Below are positions 16,437 through 24,362 of a stretch of 40,292 bases of DNA, in pieces. A model generated the notes under the pieces. It was not told the DNA's origin and ran no database searches. It saw only the letters and a list, made by a program, of their open reading frames with translations. Source of the stretch: Rhodospirillales bacterium (GTDB lineage Bacteria > Pseudomonadota > Alphaproteobacteria > QKFK01 > SZUA-500); NCBI GenBank assembly GCA_003252195.1, contig QKFK01000177.1:1-40292 (forward strand), written 5' to 3'. The translations under genes were made by a program, and so were the position numbers. Within the stretch, counting starts at the first letter, position 1, and the number at the start of each line of letters is the position of its first letter.

Positions 16437-17579
16437 TTATTTTCCTCCTTGTTCAGCTAACATCGGATGAACAACTTTTCCATCTTTTACAATGCATGTA
16501 CCTTTAACTAACTCGTCTTCATAATTGAATTTGAGCTCTTTAGTTTCTTTATCAATCATTGGAGTAATGAAGTTTAAGATGTTTTTTGCAAATAATGTGC
16601 TGGCATCACTTGAAACTTCAGATGTGATATTTTCTGTTCCAATAATTTTAATACCGTCAACCTCAGCAACTTTACCTGGCTTAGTAGCTTCGCAGTTACC
16701 GCCAGCTTCGGCTGCTAAATCTACAATCACAGAACCTTGACGCATATCTTTTAGCATCTCTTTAGTGATAAGAATTGGTGCTTTTTTGCCTGGAATTAAC
16801 GCGGTAGAAATAGCGATATCAGTTTTTTTCAATTGGTCAGCAATTGCTTGAGATTGTTTCTTTTTATAATCTTCTGACATCTCTTTAGCATAACCGCCTT
16901 TAGTCTCGGCGTTTTTAGTTTCTTCAGACTCAACTTCAACAAACTTTGCACCAAGTGATTCTACTTGTTCTTTAACTGCTGGGCGAACGTCAAAAGCATA
17001 AACTACTGCACCAAGTCTTTTAGCTGTAGCGATAGCTTGCAAACCTGCAACACCAGCACCAAGCACCAAAACTTTAGCAGGAGCGATTGTTCCTGCCGCT
17101 GTCATCATCATTGGCATAGCGCGAGTAAAGTGGTATGAAGCATCAATAACAGCTTTATAACCAGCTAAGTTACTTTGTGATGACAAAACATCCATGCTTT
17201 GAGCCCTAGAAATACGTGGCATAAGCTCCATTGCAAAACCAGTAATACCTGCCTTTGCATAATCTTTCATCATATCTTTATTGCCAAGAGCGTTAAAGTG
17301 AGCAAGAACTATAGTGTTCTTTTTAATTAAAGAAAGTTCTTCAGCTTCAGGGGCTTTAATTTTGAGCACAACGTCGGCGTCCTTATACAAGGCATCAGCC
17401 TTAGCTACAATTTTAGCTCCAGCATTTTTATATTCTTCATCGGCATATCCTGATTTCATGCCGGCATTCTTCTCAACCGAAACTTCAAAACCTAAAGCTA
17501 CGTATTTTTTTACTGTGTCTGGCACAGCAGCAACTCTAGCTTCCCCTTCGGCGATCTCTCTGGGAATAGCAATTTTCAT
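16437..17579 (-). CDS. pntAA: NAD(P) transhydrogenase subunit alpha part 1 (NAD(H)-binding)
   Basis: Soluble domain I of the transhydrogenase, related to alanine dehydrogenase, which binds NAD(H) in the cytoplasm. The 380-aa protein begins MKIAIPREIAEGEARVAAVP. It carries SRAQSMDVLSSQSNLAGYKAV (about 125), the Rossmann loop KVLVLGAGVAGLQAIATAKRLGAVV (about 168), and DIAISTALIPGKKAPILIT. VIVDLAAEAGGNCEATKPG then supplies NAD-site residues. It is the first gene of pntAA-pntAB-pntB, with 1-nt gaps between the genes. AAGGAG lies 8 nt upstream of its ATG. The split alpha subunit is the alphaproteobacterial arrangement. Confidence 0.94.
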   Translation of the reverse strand: MKIAIPREIAEGEARVAAVPDTVKKYVALGFEVSVEKNAGMKSGYADEEYKNAGAKIVAKADALYKDADVVLKIKAPEAEELSLIKKNTIVLAHFNALGNKDMMKDYAKAGITGFAMELMPRISRAQSMDVLSSQSNLAGYKAVIDASYHFTRAMPMMMTAAGTIAPAKVLVLGAGVAGLQAIATAKRLGAVVYAFDVRPAVKEQVESLGAKFVEVESEETKNAETKGGYAKEMSEDYKKKQSQAIADQLKKTDIAISTALIPGKKAPILITKEMLKDMRQGSVIVDLAAEAGGNCEATKPGKVAEVDGIKIIGTENITSEVSSDASTLFAKNILNFITPMIDKETKELKFNYEDELVKGTCIVKDGKVVHPMLAEQGGK

Positions 17580-17604
17580 TATTTAACTCCTTGAAAAATA
17601 TTAA

Positions 17605-17619
17605 AGGAAAACATTTCCT
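17605..17619. promoter_or_regulatory. Inverted repeat upstream of the pnt operon
   Basis: AGGAAA-ACA-TTTCCT is a perfect 6+3+6 inverted repeat 25 nt upstream of the pntAA start codon, a natural position for an operator or leader stem. No regulator can be named. Confidence 0.3.
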
Positions 17620-17684
17620 AAAATTACTTTGCACGCTCTATATAATCAGCCTCACCTATTTTGTAAGGTGACTAAATATAAATA

Positions 17685-17927
17685 TTAGAGGTTTAACGCT
17701 TTTTTATATACGTCTAGCAAATATTCCATTTCATCACGATCAGATGCGTCCATTTTACGAAGTCTAACGATTTGACGCATAATCTTAACATCAAAGCCAG
17801 CAGATTTTGCCTCTGCATAAATTTCTTTTATATCTGTTTGCAGTGCTTTTTTCTCATCTTCTAATCTTTCGATTCTTTCGATAAAAGATTGAAGCCTCTC
17901 TGCTGCAATTCCATCAACATCACTCAT
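17685..17927 (-). CDS. gapR: GapR-like DNA-binding protein (DUF2312)
   Basis: GapR is a small alphaproteobacterial nucleoid-associated protein that binds overtwisted AT-rich DNA ahead of replication and transcription. The product of about 80 aa shows the full family pattern: RLQSFIERIERLEDEKKAL as a long coiled-coil helix, IYAEAKSAGFDVKIMRQIVR, then RLRKMDASDRDEMEYLLDVYKKAL. The ATG at 17927 is chosen because GGAGA sits 5 nt upstream. An earlier ATG at 17939 overlaps that ribosome binding site and adds only four residues. It diverges from pyk, a neighbourhood common in this class. Confidence 0.93.
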   Translation of the reverse strand: MSDVDGIAAERLQSFIERIERLEDEKKALQTDIKEIYAEAKSAGFDVKIMRQIVRLRKMDASDRDEMEYLLDVYKKALNL

Positions 17928-18031
17928 TGCTATCTCCATAAAAATTAAATTTGTTTTAACTACTGCAAAATATAGTCATAATGCAGAAAATTCAAGAATT
18001 TGGTTTTTTTTGAACAAAATAATTAAGTTTT

Positions 18032-18060
18032 TTGTGAAAAATTATTTTTATTCGTATATA
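18032..18060 (+). promoter_or_regulatory. Likely pyk promoter
   Basis: TTGTGA (18032-18037) and TATATA (18055-18060) are spaced 17 nt apart and lie 33 nt upstream of the pyk start codon. Both match the consensus at four of six positions. An overlapping TATAGT gives an alternative -10. Confidence 0.5.
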
Positions 18061-18093
18061 GTGCATAAAGTTACAACATCAGGAAAATATACC

Positions 18094-19551
18094 ATGAAAC
18101 ACGAAAGCTATACTAAAATCGTAGCAACTTTGGGACCATCTTCCAATTCCCCCGAGATTATTGAGAAATTGCTAGCGTCTGGCGCAGATGTATTCCGTCT
18201 AAATTTTAGCCACGGAACTCACGACTACCACAAAGCTACATATGACACTATCCGTGAGATTGAGAAAAAATTATCCCGTCCAATTAGTATTGTGATGGAT
18301 TTGCAAGGTCCAAAACTCAGAGTCGGCAAATTTAAAGACGATAAAATAGCTGTTAAACCTGGTCACAAATTACGACTCGATTTATCTAAAGAGCTTGGTG
18401 ATGAAACTAGAGTTAACCTCCCTCACAAAGAAATTTTTGAAGTTATGCAAGTTGGGCAATCTCTGCTTATTAACGATGGGAAAGTAAAACTTAAAGTTTT
18501 GAATTGTGGCAAAGATTTTGCTGATACTGAAGTTGTATATGGCACAGAGATTTCAAACAACAAAGGCGTGAACGTTCCTGATGTAGTTCTGCCAATTTCT
18601 GCCTTAACTGAAAAAGATAGAAAAGATTTAGAATTCGGCTTAGGCCTTGGTGTTGATTGGGTTGCCCTATCATTTGTGCAACGCCCAGAAGATGTTGAAG
18701 AAGCTAAACAATTAATAGATGGCAGAGCATGGCTCATCTCAAAATTAGAAAAACCAAGTGTTTTAGAGCATTTAGAAGAAATTATTTCTAAATCAGACGG
18801 CATTATGGTTGCACGTGGTGATTTAGGTGTTGAATGCCCACTTAAACGCGTTCCTGTTCTACAAAAAACTATCATCAGAGCATGTCGCAAAGTTGGTCGC
18901 CCTGTTATTGTTGCAACTCAAATGCTCGAATCTATGATTGACAATCCTGTACCAACAAGAGCTGAAGCTTCTGACGTGGCTACTGCTGTTTATGAAGGTG
19001 CAGATGCTGTTATGCTTTCAGCTGAAACAGCTGCTGGCAAATACCCAGTTGAAGCAGTTACTATGATGGACAGCATTATTAACGAAGTTGAAGAAGATGT
19101 ATTATACAGACAAATAATGGACAGCAGCCACTTTGCACCAGAAGACACTGGAGCTGACGCAGTTACAAATGCAGCACGTCAAGTTGCAATGACACTAAAA
19201 AAAGCCGCTGCTATTGTTACTTATACCATGTCTGGCTCAACTGCAATGAGAGCTGCTAGAGAGCGCCCTTGTCTACCTATTTTATGTTTAACTCCTTCAC
19301 AAAAAGTAGCCCGCAAAATGGCTTTAGTATGGGGGACATGCCCTGTTATTTCTTCTTCAGTTGATAATTTTGCAGCTATTGAAGAAAAAGCTATCCGTCA
19401 CGCTATTAACCATAAACTTGCCAAACCTGGGCACGAGCTAATTATAACAGCTGGTCACCCATTTGGTAAAAAAGGCACAACTAACATCTTGCGAATTGCT
19501 TATATCGACCCAGAAAAGCACCCAGATGTTGAACCTGCTAGCTTTGAATAA
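18094..19551 (+). CDS. pyk: Pyruvate kinase
   Basis: It transfers phosphate from phosphoenolpyruvate to ADP, the ATP-yielding last step of glycolysis. The protein of about 485 aa shows TKIVATLGPSSNSPE at the N-terminus, FRLNFSHG, MDLQGPKLRVGKF, the mobile B domain, and WVALSFVQRPED. ISKLEKPSVLEHLEEI carries the catalytic lysine. MVARGDLGVECPL and VIVATQMLESMIDNPVPTRAE complete the active site, with a C-terminal allosteric-type domain after that. The frame is open from 18010, but the ATG at 18094 gives the family start and follows AGGAAA. It stands between gapR (divergent) and rpmJ (convergent), and a terminator follows. Confidence 0.95.
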   Translation: MKHESYTKIVATLGPSSNSPEIIEKLLASGADVFRLNFSHGTHDYHKATYDTIREIEKKLSRPISIVMDLQGPKLRVGKFKDDKIAVKPGHKLRLDLSKELGDETRVNLPHKEIFEVMQVGQSLLINDGKVKLKVLNCGKDFADTEVVYGTEISNNKGVNVPDVVLPISALTEKDRKDLEFGLGLGVDWVALSFVQRPEDVEEAKQLIDGRAWLISKLEKPSVLEHLEEIISKSDGIMVARGDLGVECPLKRVPVLQKTIIRACRKVGRPVIVATQMLESMIDNPVPTRAEASDVATAVYEGADAVMLSAETAAGKYPVEAVTMMDSIINEVEEDVLYRQIMDSSHFAPEDTGADAVTNAARQVAMTLKKAAAIVTYTMSGSTAMRAARERPCLPILCLTPSQKVARKMALVWGTCPVISSSVDNFAAIEEKAIRHAINHKLAKPGHELIITAGHPFGKKGTTNILRIAYIDPEKHPDVEPASFE

Positions 19552-19574
19552 TTTCTTAGCTACTTAAAAACATT

Positions 19575-19609
19575 AAAAGCCAGAAAAATATATTTCTGGC
19601 TTTTGTTTT
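19575..19609 (+). terminator. Intrinsic terminator of pyk
   Basis: AAAAGCCAGAAA (19575-19586) pairs perfectly with TTTCTGGCTTTT (19593-19604) around a 6-nt loop, followed by more T-rich sequence. It lies 24 nt after the pyk stop. Confidence 0.88.
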
Positions 19610-19859
19610 ATATTGCAAATCCCCCTCACCCGCTTAGCCAAGCAGATTCTAGCCTAGCAATTTATATATCTAATTAGATTGGCAATCATTTCCACCCGAC
19701 TAGTGAGTGAGTATAAATTTATTAAAACTTCAAAATATCTAGCAAAGAATCTATAGTTTTTGCATGGACTTACTCTATACATGCCATGCAATCGCAAGTT
19801 AATAAACAGATATAGTTAAGTAATCAATGTTTTATTTTAAATGTATTTAAACGCAAATA
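19605..19859. other. Intergenic stretch between the pyk and rpmJ terminators, no gene seen
   Basis: The 359 bases between the pyk and rpmJ stop codons hold the two facing terminators. Between them is about 250 bp with a C-rich start (19620-19635) and otherwise AT-rich sequence. I see no open reading frame with a ribosome binding site, no tRNA-like fold and no convincing repeat. Confidence 0.6.
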
Positions 19860-19879
19860 AGGCACCCAATTAGGTGCCT
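19860..19879 (-). terminator. Probable terminator of rpmJ
   Basis: AGGCACC (19860-19866) pairs with GGTGCCT (19873-19879) with a 6-nt loop. On the minus strand the stem is followed by TTATTT. It lies 31 nt after the rpmJ stop. Confidence 0.6.
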
Positions 19880-19910
19880 ACATTGTTTTGTCTTAAACCA
19901 AACCCTAAAA

Positions 19911-20036
19911 CTAGCCCTGACGAGCCTTCATGCGGGGATTTGACTTATTAATGACATATACACGGCCCTTGCGGCGAACAATTTTACAATTTTTGTCCCT
20001 GATTTTTGCCGATTTAAGGGAGTTACGAACTTTCAT
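19911..20036 (-). CDS. rpmJ: Ribosomal protein L36 (41 aa)
   Basis: A very small, basic protein of the 50S subunit that binds 23S rRNA. Translating the minus strand from the ATG at 20034-20036 gives MKVRNSLKSAKIRDKNCKIV, then RRKGRVYVINKSNPRMKARQG and a TAG at 19911-19913. The length of 41 residues and the RRKGRVYVIN and NPRMKARQG motifs are those of the alphaproteobacterial form. It lacks the CxxC...CxxxxH zinc ribbon of the other L36 type, with only one Cys present. It has its own strong promoter upstream and a hairpin downstream. Confidence 0.95.
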   Translation of the reverse strand: MKVRNSLKSAKIRDKNCKIVRRKGRVYVINKSNPRMKARQG

Positions 20037-20078
20037 TTTTTTATTCCCCATGAAAACTGTTATTCTCAACGAGATTGA

Positions 20079-20107
20079 ACAATACGTATATTATCACTCA
20101 ATGTCAA
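20079..20107 (-). promoter_or_regulatory. rpmJ promoter
   Basis: On the minus strand a perfect -35 box TTGACA (20107-20102) is followed after 17 nt by TATTGT (20084-20079), four of six to the -10 consensus. This places the start of transcription about 35 nt upstream of the rpmJ ATG. Confidence 0.7.
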
Positions 20108-20118
20108 TAGTAAAATGC

Positions 20119-20149
20119 TTGTTAAAGCTTACAAAAGCTTCTTTAACAA
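20119..20149. repeat. Strong inverted repeat between rpmJ and the small exported protein gene
   Basis: TTGTTAAAG (20119-20127) is the perfect complement of CTTTAACAA (20141-20149). CTT and AAG inside extend the stem past a 3-nt bulge to an ACAA loop. A second, weaker hairpin CTGCTA/TAACAG follows at 20161-20178. Both lie upstream of the rpmJ promoter and in the presumed leader of the gene at 20213. Confidence 0.5.
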
Positions 20150-20212
20150 TCCGAGCATTTCTGCTATGTTCATAACAGATATTTTTTGCCTATGCAAGAA
20201 GAGGTTATTATT

Positions 20213-20662
20213 TTGTTAAAAAAAATGCATAAAAAGCTTTGTTTGCTAAGTTTTATAATGTTTATGCTAGCCAACACAGGCTATTTGCATGCCGAAGACT
20301 CCTTAACAGAGAAAGAAACCAAAGCCTATGCTACAGTTGCAGGGATTGCCCTTGCCTGCAAAGCAAAAAAGCTCCCTGAATATGAATTTATTGTAAATAC
20401 TATAATTAAGGCAAAAGTTAAAACCGATGATGAAGCCAGCAAAGCTATATATGATTATGCCTTTGCAAAAGCTTATGCCTTCAAAAAACAAAAAACAAAA
20501 CCCGCCTCCGACTGTAGAAACAGTGTCGCTAGATTTAATTCTCAGAAAATATTCTCAAGCGTAATACTAAAAGACGGAAGAATAAAAACCCCTGATGGAG
20601 TATGGCACAGACCAACTAAGCCGTATGACGTGCGAACAAACAAAGTTACTCCTAAAAAGTAG
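20213..20662 (+). CDS. Small exported protein of unknown function
   Basis: I do not recognise this family. The product of about 149 aa has a good signal peptide: Lys-rich start, hydrophobic CLLSFIMFMLANTGYLHA, likely cleavage before EDSL. The mature part is about 120 residues, Lys/Ala-rich and mostly helical, with two cysteines (ALACKAKK and ASDCRNSV) that could form a disulfide in the periplasm. The C-terminal part, LKDGRIKTPDGVWHRPTKPYD, is Pro/Lys-rich. The frame is open from a TTG at 20186. The TTG at 20213 is preferred because GAGG lies 8 nt before it, and an ATG at 20225 is a further option. It stands alone, and I see no clear terminator in the 246 bp after it. Confidence 0.6.
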   Translation: MLKKMHKKLCLLSFIMFMLANTGYLHAEDSLTEKETKAYATVAGIALACKAKKLPEYEFIVNTIIKAKVKTDDEASKAIYDYAFAKAYAFKKQKTKPASDCRNSVARFNSQKIFSSVILKDGRIKTPDGVWHRPTKPYDVRTNKVTPKK

Positions 20663-20908
20663 AAAACGCATTACAGCTTTACAAAATACACTACATCACG
20701 TTTCTGTAGCTTACAAAAACAGCATTAACTGCTAAAACATTACCTCGGCAACATAGCTTTGAGGGATTCTTAGCTAATCTAGATTATCCACAGCACGTAC
20801 TTAAGCAAACAAACAACATTAGAGGTAAAACATCACCAATAAAAACACATATGTAATGAACAAAGGCTCCTATTACAACAGTGTTTCGCCACACCAATCC
20901 GCCACGAA

Positions 20909-21535
20909 TTATTCGGGTAGAAAATATTTATAATAAACAAAACCAACTAGCTCGTGCCATTCAAGCTTCAGCATTAGCCATTTATTTATTTTGCTTTTAG
21001 CTGGAATGGGGTTTAATTCTCCACCATATTTACTAAAGCTCATTAACGCACGTGCCATATGATAATCAGATGTAACCAACCCCCACTTGCCATCTTTTAC
21101 CTCTGGATATAATTTAGAAATAAATTTAGCATTCTCATTGGTTGTTTTTGATTCTGTTTCAAAATAGATATTCTCAATACTTATATTATTTTCCACAAAA
21201 TAACGAACAACCCTTTCCTTGTTTCTATATTTACAATTAGGATAACTCGGACAAGCCCCTCCAAAAATAATTTTCTTATTAGGATATTCTTGGTGTATTT
21301 TTATGGATAGCTTAAAGCGTTCATTTATTACGAACACCCCATCATCATTTTCTTCACCAAATGGGCTTATTGCAACTATTCCATCCAAAGAAGCAAGTTC
21401 TTGTGGTGTCTGATGAGAAATGTTTCTGGTTAATGCTTTTAGAATTAACTTATCAAATGGAGTGATAATTATTAATAAGAATATCAACAATAATAATACG
21501 ACAGCGAAAGCACCCAACTTTTTAAACAGTGACAT
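20909..21535 (-). CDS. YdcF/SanA-like DUF218 membrane protein
   Basis: DUF218 proteins are membrane-anchored proteins linked to envelope and cell-wall functions (SanA, ElyC, YdcF). No reaction is firmly known. The product of about 208 aa has one N-terminal membrane helix (VVLLLLIFLLIIITPF). The domain follows with DGIVAISPFGEENDDGVFVINERF, KKIIFGGACPSY, NIYFETESKTTNENAKF and WGLVTSDYHMARALMSF, the conserved acidic and His-containing motifs. The frame begins with a GTG at 21547, but the ATG at 21535 has AGGTG 9 nt upstream. It starts 12 nt after the glycosyltransferase gene and is probably cotranscribed, which fits a role in surface-glycan or wall metabolism. Confidence 0.82.
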   Translation of the reverse strand: MSLFKKLGAFAVVLLLLIFLLIIITPFDKLILKALTRNISHQTPQELASLDGIVAISPFGEENDDGVFVINERFKLSIKIHQEYPNKKIIFGGACPSYPNCKYRNKERVVRYFVENNISIENIYFETESKTTNENAKFISKLYPEVKDGKWGLVTSDYHMARALMSFSKYGGELNPIPAKSKINKWLMLKLEWHELVGFVYYKYFLPE

Positions 21536-21547
21536 AGATATAAACAC

Positions 21548-22387
21548 CTATTTTACAACACCAACACGTATATTAAGCTTGCATCTTGACTTATCAAATA
21601 CAAAGCCGTGCTTACGGAAGTAATATATAACTGACTTAACATGAGCTTTTAACAAAGTGATTTTTTTATGAGAACCTCTTTCCCAGCCATGTTTAACACT
21701 CACATTGGCGATCACAACATTGTCTGCTTGCTCTAACATTCTTCTTGATAAATCTACATCTTCATAATACATAAAGAATTTTTCATCAAACCCACCAACT
21801 TTTTTTAAAACATCTGAACGCATAAACATGAAGCAACCTGAAATATATGGAGCATAATATGGTTCATACGCGTCAGCATATTCTTTTAAAACATGTTCAT
21901 TAACTTTATTTGAGAATATGTTAATCAGCTTAGGAATAAATATGGATGAAAATCTAAGGATAACATCTGTAATTTCAGGCAATTTTCTTGCCACATATTG
22001 TGGAGAACCATCCAAATTACAAATTTTAGGGGAGCTCAAACCAACATTGGTATTAGCTTCCATATAATGGAATATTTGATTTAATTCATCAGAGGCCAAA
22101 ATTACATCCGGATTTAACACCAAATGGTATTTTGAATTATCTGCGTATTTATTGATGGCTATATTGTGCCCATAACCATAACCGCCATTAATAGGAGCTT
22201 TAATATAATCGGCATCAAATTTAGTTAACATATCAGAATAATCAGAGGCAAGTGGAGAGTTGTCAACCAAACATAGTTTAAACTTCAAATCCCCACTAGA
22301 TGCAAAAACCTTTTCTACCAAATCAGAGATAACATCTTTGTCTGTGTTGTATAATACCACTGAAATAGCGACATCAAATTGTGCCAT
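21548..22387 (-). CDS. Family 2 glycosyltransferase, rhamnosyltransferase-like
   Basis: A cytoplasmic GT-A fold transferase that adds a sugar to a growing surface polysaccharide. The 279-aa protein has AISVVLYNTDKDVISDLV at the N-terminus, LVDNSPLASDYSD as nucleotide-binding segment, and INGGYGYGHNIAIN. LVLNPDVIL follows as the DXD-like metal motif, then SGCFMFMRSDVLKKVGGFDEKFFMYYEDVDLSRR near residue 180, the acceptor-side signature of WbbL/RfbF-type rhamnosyltransferases. Its position just downstream of the dTDP-rhamnose genes supports dTDP-L-rhamnose as donor, which is inference. It has its own promoter candidate and no gene overlap with rmlB. Confidence 0.85.
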   Translation of the reverse strand: MAQFDVAISVVLYNTDKDVISDLVEKVFASSGDLKFKLCLVDNSPLASDYSDMLTKFDADYIKAPINGGYGYGHNIAINKYADNSKYHLVLNPDVILASDELNQIFHYMEANTNVGLSSPKICNLDGSPQYVARKLPEITDVILRFSSIFIPKLINIFSNKVNEHVLKEYADAYEPYYAPYISGCFMFMRSDVLKKVGGFDEKFFMYYEDVDLSRRMLEQADNVVIANVSVKHGWERGSHKKITLLKAHVKSVIYYFRKHGFVFDKSRCKLNIRVGVVK

Positions 22388-22472
22388 ATATAATTACCTA
22401 ATTAACGATAGTTTTCAGCCTAGCAATAACGAATGTGCACCTTCACAGACCAGAACTATCTATACCTTATTT

Positions 22473-22501
22473 TTTATATTAAGTTGAACAATCACGTGCA
22501 A
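22473..22501 (-). promoter_or_regulatory. Likely promoter of the glycosyltransferase gene
   Basis: Minus-strand TTGCAC (22501-22496) and TATAAA (22478-22473) are 17 nt apart, in the 163-bp gap between the broken rmlB and the glycosyltransferase gene. The -10 matches five of six bases, the -35 three. Confidence 0.45.
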
Positions 22502-22550
22502 AAATAAAACATTATTGCATCATATCAAACTACTTATAACCATTGTATGA

Positions 22551-23547
22551 TTAAACTTTATTTAAATACCATTCAACAGTTTTTAATATACCTGTTTCAA
22601 AATTTTCATCTGGCTTCCAACCAAGTTCTTTTGTTATCTTAGTTGCATCTATGGCATAGCGCTTATCATGCCCTGGCCTATCTTTAACAAAAGTCAGCAA
22701 ATCTTCATGTTTTTTGCCATTAGAACGAGGTTTTAGTTCATCTAAAATTTCGCATATTTTTTTCACTATATAAATATTAGTACGTTCATTATTACCACCG
22801 ATATTATAAGTCTCGCCAGATTTACCATTATGGTAAACAAAATCAATACCCTTACAATGGTCTAATACATATAACCAATCACGAACATTTAAGCCATCAC
22901 CATAAACAGGCAGAGGCTTCTCGTTAGCTGCATTAGAAATAATTTTTGGAATAAGCTTTTCTGGATGTTGCTTAGGACCATAATTATTAGAACAATTACT
23001 TGTGGTTACAATAGGCTCTTACAATAAAATCACTTGATGCTTTTGAGGCTGAATAAGGTGAATTTGGGGCATAAGGAGTTGTTTCCTCAAACAAGCCAGT
23101 TTCACCCAACGTACCATAAACCTCATCAGTTGAAACATGGTGGAAGCGACAATCTTCATAACCTTTTTTATATTCAAAAGGTGCGTCCATCCAATATTTA
23201 CGAGCCGCATCAATTAATGTAAATGTACCCATAACATTAGTTTTAACAAAAGCTTCTGGACCTGTGATTGAATTATCAACGTGGCTCTCAGCGGCAAAGT
23301 GCACAACACCTCTAACATCATGCTCTTGCATCAAATTATCGATTAAAGCTCTATCGCAGATATCACCTTTAACAAACAGATAATTATCTTTGTCTGAGGC
23401 TTCTTTGACATTATCTAAATTAGCAGCATAGGTCATTACATCTAAATTGATAATTTTATAATCTGGGTATTTTTCAACCATGTACGGCACAAAGTTTGAA
23501 CCGATAAAGCCTGCACCACCAGTTACGATTATAGATTTTTTAGACAT
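22551..23547 (-). pseudogene. rmlB: dTDP-glucose 4,6-dehydratase, frameshifted
   Basis: RmlB dehydrates dTDP-glucose in dTDP-L-rhamnose synthesis. The frame from 23547 gives an intact NAD-binding half (IIVTGGAGFIGSNFV, HFAAESHVDNSI, HHVSTDEVYGTLGE, and the catalytic YSASK in SPYSASKASSDFIVRAY). It then runs into CNHK and a TAA at 22996-22998. The remaining half, VTTSNCSNNYGPKQHPEKLI through GDGLNVRDWLYVLDH to the C-terminus (stop 22551), is intact in another frame. At the join about seven residues expected after RAY (HHTYGLP-like) are absent, equal to a net loss of about 23 nt. There are no other stops. It overlaps the end of rmlD by 19 nt. A sequencing or assembly error is possible, but a multi-base deletion is less typical of that. 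Confidence 0.85.
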
Positions 23548-24362
23548 TCGCTAATTCCTTCTTGCCATGTTTGCAATTCGACTTTTAATTCTCTCGCAGC
23601 CTTTGATGAATCTAAAACTGAATATTTCGGTCTTGCTATCTTACTTGGATAATCTTTATATTCAATAGGGTTTATTTGACATTTAGAGGCTAATATATTT
23701 TGCATCTCTATTGCTAAATCATAAAAAGACAGCTCATTTGATGAACTAAGATTATATATCTCTTTTTTTGCACCGCTTTCTATAAAAGCAATCACTGCTT
23801 CAACTAATCTATCCGCATTAGTCATTGTAACTTTTTGGTCAGTCACTGTATTAATTGCTTCTCGCTCGGTTAAAAGCTTTTTAAACAATTTAACAATGTT
23901 ATTGCCGAATTCAGAATATAAATATGAAGCTCTAAAGATGGCTCCTTTATTTACCAATTCATCAAAAACTTTTTCAGCCTCTTCTTTAGATTTGCCATAT
24001 TCATTTATAGCACCTGTTTTATCATCTTCAGTATAAGGAAATGTTTTTTGACCATCAAAAATATAGTCCGTTGATATATGAATAAGCAAGGCATCAATCT
24101 CATTACATGCAATCGCTAGGTTTTTAACCCCATCAACATTAACCTTAAAACATATTTCTCTATCTTCAGCTTCAGCCTTATCAACATTGGTATAAGCGGC
24201 ACAATTTATCACCACTTCAGGCTTATATTTGCTAAATGTAGCCTTAACCTCTGCAAGATTGGTAATATTACAATCACTTACAGTACAATAAACAGCCTTA
24301 TCGCCCAAATGCTTGGCAAACACCTGACCTAATTGCCCTTCTGCCCCCACAACTAAAAACAT
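23529..24362 (-). CDS. rmlD: dTDP-4-dehydrorhamnose reductase
   Basis: Last enzyme of dTDP-L-rhamnose synthesis, reducing dTDP-4-dehydrorhamnose with NAD(P)H. The 277-aa short-chain reductase shows the N-terminal dinucleotide loop FLVVGAEGQLGQVF and CAAYTNVDKAE. HISTDYIFDG and EYGKSKEEAEK carry the catalytic Tyr and Lys, and RASYLYSEFGNNIVKL follows. GGAGA lies 4 nt before the ATG, inside rmlC, and the two genes overlap by 10 nt. It overlaps rmlB by 19 nt at the other end. All hallmark residues are present, so it appears functional even though rmlB is not. Confidence 0.93.
   Translation of the reverse strand: MFLVVGAEGQLGQVFAKHLGDKAVYCTVSDCNITNLAEVKATFSKYKPEVVINCAAYTNVDKAEAEDREICFKVNVDGVKNLAIACNEIDALLIHISTDYIFDGQKTFPYTEDDKTGAINEYGKSKEEAEKVFDELVNKGAIFRASYLYSEFGNNIVKLFKKLLTEREAINTVTDQKVTMTNADRLVEAVIAFIESGAKKEIYNLSSSNELSFYDLAIEMQNILASKCQINPIEYKDYPSKIARPKYSVLDSSKAARELKVELQTWQEGISECLKNL

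Noticed and set aside
20784..20792. Perfect DnaA box TTATCCACA
   Set aside because: A single copy with no cluster of further boxes, no dnaA or dnaN nearby and no AT-rich unwinding repeats, so it is no evidence of an origin.
22990..23015. Programmed ribosomal frameshifting in rmlB
   Set aside because: No slippery heptamer lies at the junction, and the alignment requires about seven missing residues, so a deletion explains it better.
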